Shown here piece after piece: positions 45,258 to 54,636 of a stretch of 64,000 nucleotides of DNA (position 1 is the stretch's first letter; every line of letters starts with the position of its first letter). Source of the DNA: Streptomyces hygroscopicus (GTDB lineage: Bacteria; Actinomycetota; Actinomycetes; Streptomycetales; Streptomycetaceae); contig NZ_LBMW01000015.1 of assembly GCF_026168105.1 (NCBI RefSeq), positions 93,889-157,888 on the forward strand, written 5' to 3'. Below the pieces are notes generated by a model. It was not told where the DNA came from. It did not search any database and worked only from the letters and a program-made list of their open reading frames with translations. A program made the translations under genes and the position numbers.

Positions 45258-45284
45258 CTGGCACTCTGCGCATGCGAGTGCCAG
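45258..45284 (-). promoter_or_regulatory. CIRCE operator for hrcA-dnaJ
   Basis: CTGGCACTC-N9-GAGTGCCAG is a perfect 9-bp inverted repeat with 9-bp spacer, seven of nine bases per arm matching the CIRCE consensus TTAGCACTC-N9-GAGTGCTAA. HrcA would bind here and heat would relieve repression. Confidence 0.9.
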
Positions 45285-45412
45285 CATCCCCGCCCCAGTG
45301 TACGGCGGTCGGGTACGCCCCCGGCAAGGGAGGCGCCCGCCGCCGTACCGACGTGTACCGACCTGTCCCGGGGTGTCCTGCCCGGTCGGGCGCCTGCGGG
45401 TAGCGTCGCCTC

Positions 45413-46147
45413 ATGACGGTGCGGTGGGACGAGGCCGGGTGGGAGGCGCTCGGTCCGAGGGCCGGGCGGATCCGGCTCCCGGTCTGGGACTGCACGGCCG
45501 GACTGGTCGTGGGCGAGCGTGGGGCCCTCATGGTCGACGCGGGCTCGAGCCTGGCCGAGGGAGCACGGCTGCGCGCCCGGGCCCGGCAGTTGCTGGCGCC
45601 CCTGGGCGCGGAACGGCGTGTGACGCATCTCGCGCTCACGCACCCCCACTTCGACCATGTCCTCGGCGCCGCGGCGTTCTCGGGTGTGGAGGTGTTCGCG
45701 GCGGTGGGGGTGGACGCGGTGTTCGCCTACGAGCGCGACGAACTGTTCACGGACGCGGTACGCAACGGCCTGGACCCGGCCGCGGCGTCCGAGGCCGCGG
45801 ACGTGCTGGTCCGCCCGCGCCACCAGGTCTCGGGCGAGTGGACGCTGGACCTGGGCGGGGTGACGGTGCTGCTGGCGAACGTGGGCCCGGGCCACACGGC
45901 CCATGACCTGGTGGTTCTCGTCCCCGGGGAGCGGGAGACGGTGTTCTGCGGAGACCTGGTGGAGGAGTCCGGCGAGCCCCAGGCGGGACCGGACGCGGTC
46001 CCCTCGCAGTGGCCGGCGGCCCTGGACCGGCTGCTCGCGCTGGGCGGAGAGGACGCGCTGTACGTACCGGGGCACGGCGCAGTGGTGGACGCGGAGTTCG
46101 TCCGGTCCCAGCGGGCCGAACTGGCGTCCCGTTTCGGCGTGTCGTAG
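45413..46147 (+). CDS. Metallo-β-lactamase-fold hydrolase
   Basis: The 244-aa protein has the zinc motif THPHFDHVLGA (about residue 79), then VGPGHTAHD, FCGDLVEE and YVPGHGAVVD, the full set of MBL ligands. The family includes glyoxalase II-like and lactonase-like enzymes; substrate unknown. It is divergent from hrcA and 46 nt upstream of the DUF3097 gene on the same strand. Confidence 0.88.
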   Translation: MTVRWDEAGWEALGPRAGRIRLPVWDCTAGLVVGERGALMVDAGSSLAEGARLRARARQLLAPLGAERRVTHLALTHPHFDHVLGAAAFSGVEVFAAVGVDAVFAYERDELFTDAVRNGLDPAAASEAADVLVRPRHQVSGEWTLDLGGVTVLLANVGPGHTAHDLVVLVPGERETVFCGDLVEESGEPQAGPDAVPSQWPAALDRLLALGGEDALYVPGHGAVVDAEFVRSQRAELASRFGVS

Positions 46148-46193
46148 GCCCTGGTACGCCCGTCCGCGCCGGGCTTCTCCTATCGTCATCCGA

Positions 46194-47003
46194 ATGCGCC
46201 AGTACTCGCCGGACCTGACCCCGCCGTGGAAGAAGCCGAAGCCCGTGCCGGAGGTACCGGCGGAGCCCGGTCTGGTGGTCGAGGAGCCGGGCACCGGCTT
46301 CTGCGGCGCGGTGATCCGGTGCGAGGCGGGCACGGTGACGCTGGAGGACCGCCTCGGCATGCACCGTGTGTTTCCCCTGGAGCCGCGGGGCTTCCTGCTG
46401 GAGGGTCGGGCGGTGACGCTGGTCCGCCCGTCGAAGGCGTCGACTCGTCCGGCCCGCACGGCCTCCGGCTCGGTGGCCGTCCCCGGCGCCCGCGCCCGGG
46501 TGGCCCGGGCGGGCCGGATTTACGTGGAGGGCCGCCACGACGCGGAACTGATCGAGCAGGTGTGGGGCGACGACCTGCGCATCGAGGGCGTGGTGGTGGA
46601 GTACCTGGAGGGCGTCGACGACCTGCCGTCGATCGTCTCGGCCTTCTCCCCAGGTCCCGACGCGCGCCTGGGCGTCCTGGTGGACCACCTGGTCCCCGGC
46701 ACCAAGGAGTGGCGCATCGCGGAGTCCGTGACGAGTGAGCACGCCCTGGTGGTGGGCCACCCGTACATCGACATCTGGGAGGCGGTGAAGCCGTCGTCGG
46801 TCGGCATCGCTCAGTGGCCGCGCGTTCCGCACGGTCAGGACTGGAAGAAAGGGGTGTGCCGGGCGCTGGGCTGGCCGGAGAACACGGGTGAGGCGTGGCA
46901 GCGGATCCTGTCCCGGGTGCGCTCCTACAAGGACCTGGAGCCGGAGTTGCTGGGCAGGGTGGAGGAGTTGATCGACTTCGTCACGGCCAGCGGTGGGGCC
47001 TGA
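46194..47003 (+). CDS. DUF3097-family protein with a TOPRIM-like segment
   Basis: The 269-aa protein is widely conserved in actinobacteria under the name DUF3097. Residues about 103-150 (RIYVEGRHDAELIEQVWG, then EYLEGVDDL) look like the TOPRIM pattern with its conserved Glu (VEG) and later acidic pair, and a second acidic stretch (GVLVDHLVPG) follows. A nucleic-acid role is therefore possible but unproven. The N-terminal 70 residues resemble an OB/β-barrel. ATG 46194; no clear ribosome site. Confidence 0.8.
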   Translation: MRQYSPDLTPPWKKPKPVPEVPAEPGLVVEEPGTGFCGAVIRCEAGTVTLEDRLGMHRVFPLEPRGFLLEGRAVTLVRPSKASTRPARTASGSVAVPGARARVARAGRIYVEGRHDAELIEQVWGDDLRIEGVVVEYLEGVDDLPSIVSAFSPGPDARLGVLVDHLVPGTKEWRIAESVTSEHALVVGHPYIDIWEAVKPSSVGIAQWPRVPHGQDWKKGVCRALGWPENTGEAWQRILSRVRSYKDLEPELLGRVEELIDFVTASGGA

Positions 47004-47089
47004 CGCCGGGGAGGGTTCCGAATTCGCTGGTGTCCAGTTCGACGCCGAAACATGATTACGGCAGCAGCGTACGAACCAGGTTGGGGACC

Positions 47090-47112
47090 GAATCGGCGCT
47101 CCGCACCGATTC
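47090..47112 (-). terminator. Small hairpin downstream of hemW
   Basis: GAATCGG (47090-47096) and CCGATTC (47106-47112) form a 7-bp stem with a 9-nt spacer, 15 nt beyond the hemW stop. Weak on its own. Confidence 0.35.
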
Positions 47113-47126
47113 ACTCGCCGCGGTGA

Positions 47127-48359
47127 TCAGTCCACCAGGTCCCGCACCACCGCATCCGCCAGCAGCCGCCCCCGCAACGTCAGCACCGCGCGCCCCTCCT
47201 CGTACGGCCCGCCCTCCAGCAGGCCCTCCTCCCGCGCCCGGCGCGAAGCCGCGAGCCCCGCCTCCCGCAGCAGCGACAGCGGCACGCCCTCCCGCAGCCG
47301 CAGCTCCAGCAGGATGCGCTCGACCCGGCGGTCCTCCTCCGTCAGGACCTCCCGGCCCGCTCCCGGTGACCGCCCCGCCGTCAGCGCCGCCGCGTACGCC
47401 CCCGGGTGCTTGACATTCCACCAGCGCACCCCGCCCACATGGCTGTGTGCCCCGGGGCCCGCGCCCCACCAGTCGGCACCGCGCCAGTACAGCTCGTTGT
47501 GGAGGCAGCGGCCGGCGGCCGACGTGGCCCAGTTCGAGACCTCGTACCAGTCGTAGCCCGCCGCCCCGAGCACCTCGTCCGCGATCAGGTAGCGGTCCGC
47601 GTGCGCGTCGTCGTCCGTCATCGGCATCTCGCCGCGGCGGATGCGCCGGGCCAGCTGCGTGCCCTCCTCCACGATCAGCGCGTACGCGGAGATGTGGTCG
47701 GGGCCAGCGCCCAGCGCCGCGTCCAGCGACGCCCGCCAGTCGTCGTCCGACTCCCCCGGTGTGCCGTAGATCAGGTCCAGGTTGACGTGCTCGAAGCCCG
47801 CGGCGCGCGCCTCGGCCACGCACGCCTCGGGGCGGCCCGGGGTGTGGGTGCGGTCGAGGATCTTCAGAACGTGGGGGCGTGCGCTCTGCATGCCGAAGGA
47901 GATCCGGTTGAAGCCGCCCGCGCGGAGGGCCGCGAGATACACCGGGTCGACCGACTCCGGGTTCGCCTCCGTGGTCACTTCGGCGTCGTCCGAGAGACCG
48001 AACTCGTCGCGGACCGCGCGCAGCATCCGTACGAGGTCGTCGGCGGCCAGCAGCGTCGGTGTGCCGCCCCCGACGAAGACCGTTCGCACCCGGCGCGGAT
48101 CGTCGCCCAGCACCTTGCGGGCCAGCCGGATCTCCTCGACCAGCGTCTCCGCGTAGTTGTCGCGGGACGCCAGCACCCCGCCCGTGCCGCGCAGCTCCGT
48201 CGCCGTGTACGTGTTGAAGTCGCAGTAGCCGCAGCGCGTCGCGCAGTACGGCACATGCAGGTAGAACCCGAGGGGGCGCTCGGCGGCCCCGGCCAGGGCG
48301 TGCGCGGGCAGCGTCCCGTCGTCGGGGACGGGCTCGCCGTCGGGGAGTGCGGAAGGCAT
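47127..48359 (-). CDS. hemW: Radical SAM protein HemW (coproporphyrinogen III oxidase-like)
   Basis: The 410-aa protein has the radical SAM triad in YCATRCGYCDF and the HemW N-terminal context FYLHVPYC, with GGGTPTLL and the C-terminal HemN-like domain. HemW proteins are thought to be heme chaperones rather than oxygen-independent oxidases; the extra cysteine of true HemN is absent. Start at 48359 or 48368 (three codons earlier). It lies in the usual place near lepA and hrcA. Confidence 0.93.
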   Translation of the reverse strand: MPSALPDGEPVPDDGTLPAHALAGAAERPLGFYLHVPYCATRCGYCDFNTYTATELRGTGGVLASRDNYAETLVEEIRLARKVLGDDPRRVRTVFVGGGTPTLLAADDLVRMLRAVRDEFGLSDDAEVTTEANPESVDPVYLAALRAGGFNRISFGMQSARPHVLKILDRTHTPGRPEACVAEARAAGFEHVNLDLIYGTPGESDDDWRASLDAALGAGPDHISAYALIVEEGTQLARRIRRGEMPMTDDDAHADRYLIADEVLGAAGYDWYEVSNWATSAAGRCLHNELYWRGADWWGAGPGAHSHVGGVRWWNVKHPGAYAAALTAGRSPGAGREVLTEEDRRVERILLELRLREGVPLSLLREAGLAASRRAREEGLLEGGPYEEGRAVLTLRGRLLADAVVRDLVD

Positions 48360-48438
48360 GTCCTCCATTGTCCAGCACGGCGGGAGTGCCCGTTTTGGTG
48401 TGCCGGAACGGCGGGCGTGCCCGTTCGCGTACGGGGCG

Positions 48439-50373
48439 TCACTCCGCCTGCAGCACCAGCAGGGCCAGATCGTCGTCCGGCGGCTTCCCCCCGAACTCGT
48501 GCACCAGCATGCTGATCCTTTCCGCGATCAGCTGTGCGCTCAGCCCGGCGCAGCCGGCGAGCGCGGCCGCGAGCCCGTCCCCGTCGTCGAACTGGCGCGA
48601 CCCGCTGCGCCGCTCGGTCACCCCGTCCGTGACGCACAGAAGCGTGTCTGCCGGGTGCAGATCGAAGGTCTGGGACGTGTACATCACGTCCTCGACGACC
48701 CCGAGGAGGGTCTGCGGCTGCGCCATGGCCCGCACGTCGCCGTCCGGGCCCAGCAGCAGGGGCAGCGGATGCCCGGCCGCGGCGAGCGTGCAGCGCACCC
48801 CTGACTCGAAGGGGACCAGCTCGCCGTAGAGGAGGGAGAGGAAGCGGGCGTGGGGCCCGTCGTCAGCGACCGGCACCGGTGTGCCCGCCGCGACCAGCGC
48901 CCGCGCCGCGGCGTCCGAGGCCTCGGTCGCGTCGTCGAGTAGGAGCTGGTTGAGGCGGTCCAGGACGTCGGGGACCGCGTAGCCCTCGCGGGCCAGCAGC
49001 CGCAGCCAGGGCCGGGCGAGACCGATCACCACCGCCGCCTCTGGGCCCTTGCCCTGCACGTCGCCCAGCGCGAAGCACCACCGTCCGTCGCCGGCCGGGA
49101 AGATGTCGTAGAAGTCGCCGCTCGGTCCGCCCTTGTCGCACGGCTCGTACACGAGCGCGCTGCGCACCCCGGGGATCTCGGCGACCGCCCCGGGCAGCAG
49201 CCCGCGCTGCAGCACCCGGCTGATGGTGGCCTGGCGCGCGTACTGCCGCGCCGCCCCGATGGCGAGCGCCACCCGGCGGCTGAGGTCCTCGACGAGCCCG
49301 GTGACCTCGTCGGGGAAGCGCAGTAACCCCGCCCGTCCGATGACGAGCGTCCCGAGCGGCCGACCTCCGGCGATCAGCCGGTACGCAAGTGCCGCCCCGG
49401 TCGCTCCGCGCGGGCCCAGCGCTTCACCGGGCCAGGGCACGGGCACCGCCCGGGAGCGCACGGAATCGGGCAGCCGGGGCGGGTCCTTCTCCAGGGCCCG
49501 GCGCAGTTCCTCGATGCGGTTCTCGCTGCCGTGCCAGACGCGGGCGAGCCTCGGCCCGGCGGCGACCGCCGTCTCGGGCCCGTGCCAGCCGGTCGCCTCG
49601 TCCTCCAGCCACACCGCGCACCAGTCGGCGAGCCGCGGCACCAGGAGCTGTCCGGTGAGCGCGGCGACCAGGTCCTCGTCGAGCTGACCGGCGAGCAGGT
49701 CGGAGGCCTCGGCGAGGAAGGAGAGGGCGCCGCGGCCCCGCCAGTCGCGGTCATACACGGGGCGTCCGGCGTCGGCGAAGACGGAGAGTTCGGGCCCGAG
49801 TATCTCGGCGGCGCTCAGCCCGCGTTCCAAGGCGCTGTCGTCGTCGTACGCCTCGGCGCCCTCCCCGGCGGCGAGTGCGCCGTCGAGGGGCAGCAGCGCC
49901 CAGACGGTCTTGGCACCGGTGCGGTAGGTGATCCCCCAGGCGGTGGAGAGCGTGGCGACGAGCCGCAGGCCACGCCCGTACTCGGGTATGCCGTAGGGGC
50001 GTTCGGCGCCGTCGCCCCGGACGGCGCGCGAGGGGTGGTGGTCGGAGACCTCGACGACGAGGCCGGTCGGCTCGTCCTCTGCGCCCTCGAGGCGGCAGAC
50101 CACCTCGACGTCCGTGCCCGCGTGCACCACGGCGTTGGTGACGAGTTCGCTGACAACGACCAGGGCGTCGTCGGCCAGCCGCTCGGTGAAGGTGTCGGGC
50201 CCGGCGGACCGGGCCCACTCGGTGAGGGCGGCGCGCACGAACCGGCGGGCGGCACCGGGCGCGAGCGGGCCGCCGGGCAGCGTCGTACGCACCGTGCGCG
50301 GGCCCGCACCGTCGTGCGCGGGCGTACCAGGGGCACGGGAGATGGTCTCCCGTTGCGTGGGAATGGCCCCCAT
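48439..50373 (-). CDS. SpoIIE phosphatase with HATPase and GAF-like domains; carries a TTA codon
   Basis: The 644-aa soluble protein combines an RsbW-like anti-sigma kinase domain (about 30-165; N-box SELVTNAVVHA, G-box GRGLRLVATLS), a GAF-like middle (about 215-400) and a SpoIIE/PP2C phosphatase (about 420-640; GGPSGDFYDIF, GDVQGKG, PDDDLALLVLQ). It could both phosphorylate and dephosphorylate anti-sigma-factor antagonists. Residue 350 is a TTA leucine (49326-49324), suggesting bldA dependence. It is divergent, by 102 bp, from the poly-HAMP hybrid kinase, so the two probably share signals. Confidence 0.9.
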   Translation of the reverse strand: MGAIPTQRETISRAPGTPAHDGAGPRTVRTTLPGGPLAPGAARRFVRAALTEWARSAGPDTFTERLADDALVVVSELVTNAVVHAGTDVEVVCRLEGAEDEPTGLVVEVSDHHPSRAVRGDGAERPYGIPEYGRGLRLVATLSTAWGITYRTGAKTVWALLPLDGALAAGEGAEAYDDDSALERGLSAAEILGPELSVFADAGRPVYDRDWRGRGALSFLAEASDLLAGQLDEDLVAALTGQLLVPRLADWCAVWLEDEATGWHGPETAVAAGPRLARVWHGSENRIEELRRALEKDPPRLPDSVRSRAVPVPWPGEALGPRGATGAALAYRLIAGGRPLGTLVIGRAGLLRFPDEVTGLVEDLSRRVALAIGAARQYARQATISRVLQRGLLPGAVAEIPGVRSALVYEPCDKGGPSGDFYDIFPAGDGRWCFALGDVQGKGPEAAVVIGLARPWLRLLAREGYAVPDVLDRLNQLLLDDATEASDAAARALVAAGTPVPVADDGPHARFLSLLYGELVPFESGVRCTLAAAGHPLPLLLGPDGDVRAMAQPQTLLGVVEDVMYTSQTFDLHPADTLLCVTDGVTERRSGSRQFDDGDGLAAALAGCAGLSAQLIAERISMLVHEFGGKPPDDDLALLVLQAE

Positions 50374-50475
50374 GGACAGCTCCCCGAGCAGATCGGACGA
50401 ATACGCCTCTGACGATGCGGACAGAGTGACAGACTGGCCCCGCCCATAAGCACCGAGTTACCGAAGTGGGCCACC

Positions 50476-53400
50476 ATGAGTGAGAACAGCGCTACAGAAA
50501 TGGCCGAAGACGGACAGATTCGAGCATCGGATCTGCGTCCCCTGCTCGCCGCGATGACCGCCGCCCGGGACGGCGACTTCACGAGGGTGCCGGAGACAGG
50601 CCATGGCGTGGTGGCCGAACTGAGCGCCGTGTTCAACCAGATCATGAGCCGCAGTGCGCACTTCAACATGGAACTCCAGCGCGTCAAGCGGGAGTTGGTT
50701 CGGCACGGCCGCCTGGACGAGCGGGTCTCGGCGAGCCCCGGCCAGGGCGCCTGGAGCTCCCGGGTCAACGACGTCAACCAGGTGCTGGACGCCCTCGTGG
50801 CTCCGGCGGCCAACGCGACGCGTGTGCTGGACGCGGTGGCCGGCGGCGATCTGACCCAGCGGGTCGATCTGCATGACGGCAGCCGTCAGTTACGCGGCGA
50901 CCTGCGGCGCCTCGGCCGCGCGGTGAACACGATGGTCGACCAGCTGTCCCGGTTCACCGGCGAGGTGACGCGGGTCGCGCGCGAGGTCGGCACGGAGGGG
51001 CGGCTCGGCGGCCGGGCCAAGGTGCAGGGCCTGTCGGGCAGTTGGCGGGACGTGACCGAGGCGGTCAACACGATGGCCGCGCGGCTGACGGCACAGGTGC
51101 GGGACATCGCCCTGGTGACGACGGCGGTGGCGCGCGGGGACCTGACCCGTACGGTCACGGTCGAGGCGACCGGGGAGCTGCTCGAGCTGAAGCTCACCGT
51201 GAACACGATGGTGGACCAGCTCTCCGCCTTCGCCGACGAGGTCACCCGTGTCGCCCGCGAGGTCGGCACCGAGGGAAACCTGGGCGGACGTGCCCAGGTG
51301 CGGGGCGTCAGCGGGGTCTGGAAGGACCTCACCGACAACGTCAACTTCATGGCCTCGAACCTGACGTCCCAGGTCCGCAACATCGCCCAGGTCACCACCG
51401 CCGTGGCCAACGGCGACCTCAGCCAGAAGATCACGGTTGAGGCGAAGGGCGAGATCCTGGAACTGAAGTCCACGATCAACACGATGGTCGACCAGCTCTC
51501 CGCCTTCGCCGACGAGGTCACCCGCGTCGCCCGCGAGGTCGGCACCGAGGGAAACCTGGGCGGACGTGCCCAGGTGCGGGGCGTCAGCGGGGTCTGGAAG
51601 GACCTCACCGACAACGTCAACTTCATGGCGGACAACCTGACGTCCCAGGTCCGCAACATCGCCCAGGTCTCCACGGCCGTGGCCCAGGGCGACCTCGGCA
51701 AGAAGATCACGGTTGAGGCGAAGGGCGAGATCCTGGAGCTGAAGTCGACCATCAACACGATGGTCGACCAGCTCTCCGCCTTCGCCGACGAGGTCACCCG
51801 CGTCGCCCGCGAGGTCGGCACCGACGGGAACCTCGGCGGCCAGGCGCAGGTGCGAGGCGTGTCGGGCGTCTGGAAGGACCTCACCGACAACGTCAACTTC
51901 ATGGCGCTCAACCTGACCTCGCAGGTCCGCAACATCGCCCAGGTGACGACCGCCGTCGCGAACGGGGACCTGTCCAAGACGATCAGCGTCGACGCCCGCG
52001 GCGAGATCCTCGAGCTCAAGGACACCGTCAACACGATGGTGGAGCAGCTGAGGGCCTTCGCCGACGAGGTCACCCGCGTGGCCCGCGAGGTCGGCACCGA
52101 CGGCCGGCTCGGCGGCCGGGCCCAGGTGCTTGGCGCCTCCGGCGTCTGGCGGGACCTGACGGACAACGTCAACTCCATGGCGGACAACCTGACCTCACAG
52201 GTCCGCAACATCGCCCAGGTCGCGACGGCGGTGGCCCAGGGCGACCTGTCGAGGAAGATCGACGTGGACGCCCGCGGCGAGATCCTGGAGCTCAAGATCA
52301 CCATCAACACGATGGTCGACACCCTCTCCTCCTTCTCCTCCGAGGTCACACGGGTGGCCCGGGAGGTGGGCAGCGAGGGCCAACTGGGCGGCCAGGCGCG
52401 GGTCGAGGGCGTCTACGGCACCTGGAAGCGCCTGACGACGAACGTGAACGAGCTGGCCTCGAACCTCACCACCCAGGTCCGTGCTATCGCCGAGGTGGCC
52501 TCCGCCGTGGCCCAGGGCGACATGTCCCGCTCGATCACGGTGGCGACACGCGGGGAGGTCGCCGAACTGAAGGACAACATCAACCTGATGGTGGCCAACC
52601 TCCGGGAGACGACCCGCGCGAAGGACTGGCTGGAGTCCAACCTGGCCCGGCTCGCCGCGTTGATGCAGGGCCACCGGGATCTGATGGAGGTCGCCGATCT
52701 GATCCTGCGCGAGCTGACGCCGCTGGTGAACGCGCAGTACGGAGCGTTCTACCTGGCCGACCCGGACGAGGACGGCGCCCGGGTGCGCACCACCGCGCCC
52801 GCGAAGGGGCTCGCGTTCATCGCCGGGTACGGCTCGGCGCAGGAGGCGACCGTCGAGACCGGCGGCCTCCCGGTCCCCGGGCTGGTCCGCCAGGCGGCCC
52901 TCGAGAAGAAGCGGATCCTCATCGAGGAGGCCCCGCCGGACTACATCAAGATCAGCAGCGGGCTGGGCGAGGCGGCGCCGGCCAGCGTCGTCATCATCCC
53001 GATCCTCTTCGAGGACAAACTGCTCGGCGTCATCGAGCTGGCGTCGTTCTCCCGCTTCTCCGACGTCCACCTGGCGTTCTTCGACCAGTTCGTGAACACC
53101 ATCGGCGTCGCGATCAACACGATCATCGCCAACTCCCGTACGGAGTCGCTGCTCGGCGAGTCCCAGCGGCTGGCGATGCAGCTCCAGGAGCGCTCGGACG
53201 AACTCCAGAAGCAGCAGGCGGAGTTGCAGCGCTCGAACGCCGAGCTGGAGGAGAAGGCAGCGCTTCTCGCGACCAGCTCGCAGTACAAGTCGGAGTTCCT
53301 GGCGAACATGTCGCACGAGCTGCGCACCCCGCTGAACTCCCTGCTGATCCTGGCCCGCCTGCTCTCCGACAACCCGGACGGCCACCTCTCCGAACAGGAG

Positions 53401-54624
53401 GTGCAGTTCGCGACGACGATCCACCGCTCGGGCTCCGACCTGTTACAGCTGATCAACGACATCCTGGACCTGTCGAAGATCGAGGCCGGCCGGATGGATG
53501 TACGCCCCAAGAGGCTGCCGCTGATAAAGCTGCTCGACTACGTCCACGCCACCTTCCGCCCGCTCACCCTCGACCGCGGGCTCGCCTTCGAGGTGAAGGT
53601 CGGCGAGGACGTACCGCGCGAGATGTACTCGGACGAGCAGCGACTGCAGCAGATCCTGCGCAACCTGCTCTCCAACGCGATCAAGTTCACGGCGAGGGGG
53701 CGCGTGGAGCTGCGGGTGAGCCGGTTGAAGGACCCCGAACACCCCTACGTCCGGGACAGCGACGACGTGGTCGCGTTCGCCGTGTCCGACACGGGCATCG
53801 GCATCGCGCCCGAGAAACTCCCAGTGATCTTCGAGGCGTTCCAGCAGGCCGACGGCACCACCAGCCGCAAGTACGGCGGCACCGGCCTCGGCCTGTCCAT
53901 CAGCCGGGAGATCGCAGGGCTACTGGGCGGGAAGATCGTCGCGGAGAGCGCGCCCGGCATGGGGTCCACGTTCACGCTGTACGTGCCCGTGGTCAGCCCC
54001 GGGCACGCGGCGACCGGACCGACGCCGCGGGACCGTCCGGCGCCGGTGCCCCACCAGATGTCCACCGAGCCCTTGACCGGGCACGACGCCGACGATGCAT
54101 GGCCCACGCCGACCAAGCTGGAGGCGTGGAAGGCGGGGCGGGCCGGCCGGGTGCTGCCCGGCCGGCGGGTACTGATCGTCGACGACGACATCCGCAACGT
54201 CTTCGCGCTCACCCATGTCCTGGGCCGGGTGGGGATGCCCGTCCTGTACGCGGAGAACGGCCGCGAGGGCATCGAGTCGCTGGAGCGCAATCCGGACGTC
54301 GAACTCGTCCTGATGGACATCATGATGCCGGAGATGGACGGCTACGAGACGATCTCCGCGATCCGCCGCACGCCCCGCTGGGCGGGCCTGCCCATCGTCG
54401 CGCTGACCGCGAAGGCGATGCCGGGGGACCGTGAGAAGTCCATCGCCCGGGGCGCCAACGACTACGTACCGAAGCCGGTGGACGTCGACCGGCTGCTGAC
54501 CGTCGTCTGTGCCCTCCTGGACCCGGACAGCAGAGCGGCCGGCACGGACCAGGACGCGACCGGCACCGGTCCCGAGGCGACAACGGCACCGGCGGAGCCC
54601 GCCGCCGAGCCGACCACCGAGTGA
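50476..54624 (+). CDS. Soluble poly-HAMP hybrid histidine kinase with C-terminal receiver; two TTA codons
   Basis: A 1382-residue kinase with no membrane segment. Residues about 150-700 hold six 92-residue HAMP-type repeats preceded by a half unit, followed by a GAF domain (about 720-885), a Gln/Glu-rich coiled coil (about 890-935), HisKA with MSHELRTPLN (His947), an HATPase (DTGIGI, GGTGLGL) and a receiver (VDDD; phospho-acceptor Asp1281 in LMDIMMPEMDG; Lys in VPKPVD). This layout resembles fungal group III kinases that sense osmotic stress. TTA codons occur at residues 139 and 990. A stand-alone receiver gene follows after 12 nt. Signal and output are unknown. Confidence 0.93.
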   Translation: MSENSATEMAEDGQIRASDLRPLLAAMTAARDGDFTRVPETGHGVVAELSAVFNQIMSRSAHFNMELQRVKRELVRHGRLDERVSASPGQGAWSSRVNDVNQVLDALVAPAANATRVLDAVAGGDLTQRVDLHDGSRQLRGDLRRLGRAVNTMVDQLSRFTGEVTRVAREVGTEGRLGGRAKVQGLSGSWRDVTEAVNTMAARLTAQVRDIALVTTAVARGDLTRTVTVEATGELLELKLTVNTMVDQLSAFADEVTRVAREVGTEGNLGGRAQVRGVSGVWKDLTDNVNFMASNLTSQVRNIAQVTTAVANGDLSQKITVEAKGEILELKSTINTMVDQLSAFADEVTRVAREVGTEGNLGGRAQVRGVSGVWKDLTDNVNFMADNLTSQVRNIAQVSTAVAQGDLGKKITVEAKGEILELKSTINTMVDQLSAFADEVTRVAREVGTDGNLGGQAQVRGVSGVWKDLTDNVNFMALNLTSQVRNIAQVTTAVANGDLSKTISVDARGEILELKDTVNTMVEQLRAFADEVTRVAREVGTDGRLGGRAQVLGASGVWRDLTDNVNSMADNLTSQVRNIAQVATAVAQGDLSRKIDVDARGEILELKITINTMVDTLSSFSSEVTRVAREVGSEGQLGGQARVEGVYGTWKRLTTNVNELASNLTTQVRAIAEVASAVAQGDMSRSITVATRGEVAELKDNINLMVANLRETTRAKDWLESNLARLAALMQGHRDLMEVADLILRELTPLVNAQYGAFYLADPDEDGARVRTTAPAKGLAFIAGYGSAQEATVETGGLPVPGLVRQAALEKKRILIEEAPPDYIKISSGLGEAAPASVVIIPILFEDKLLGVIELASFSRFSDVHLAFFDQFVNTIGVAINTIIANSRTESLLGESQRLAMQLQERSDELQKQQAELQRSNAELEEKAALLATSSQYKSEFLANMSHELRTPLNSLLILARLLSDNPDGHLSEQEVQFATTIHRSGSDLLQLINDILDLSKIEAGRMDVRPKRLPLIKLLDYVHATFRPLTLDRGLAFEVKVGEDVPREMYSDEQRLQQILRNLLSNAIKFTARGRVELRVSRLKDPEHPYVRDSDDVVAFAVSDTGIGIAPEKLPVIFEAFQQADGTTSRKYGGTGLGLSISREIAGLLGGKIVAESAPGMGSTFTLYVPVVSPGHAATGPTPRDRPAPVPHQMSTEPLTGHDADDAWPTPTKLEAWKAGRAGRVLPGRRVLIVDDDIRNVFALTHVLGRVGMPVLYAENGREGIESLERNPDVELVLMDIMMPEMDGYETISAIRRTPRWAGLPIVALTAKAMPGDREKSIARGANDYVPKPVDVDRLLTVVCALLDPDSRAAGTDQDATGTGPEATTAPAEPAAEPTTE
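50923..52578 (+). repeat. Six tandem 276-bp coding repeats (HAMP units)
   Basis: Units begin at 50923, 51199, 51475, 51751, 52027 and 52303. Units 2-4 are nearly identical at the DNA level (runs of tens of bases unchanged), and units 1, 5 and 6 diverge more. Such repeats could recombine to change the HAMP number. Confidence 0.9.
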
Positions 54625-54636
54625 GGCACCATCACC

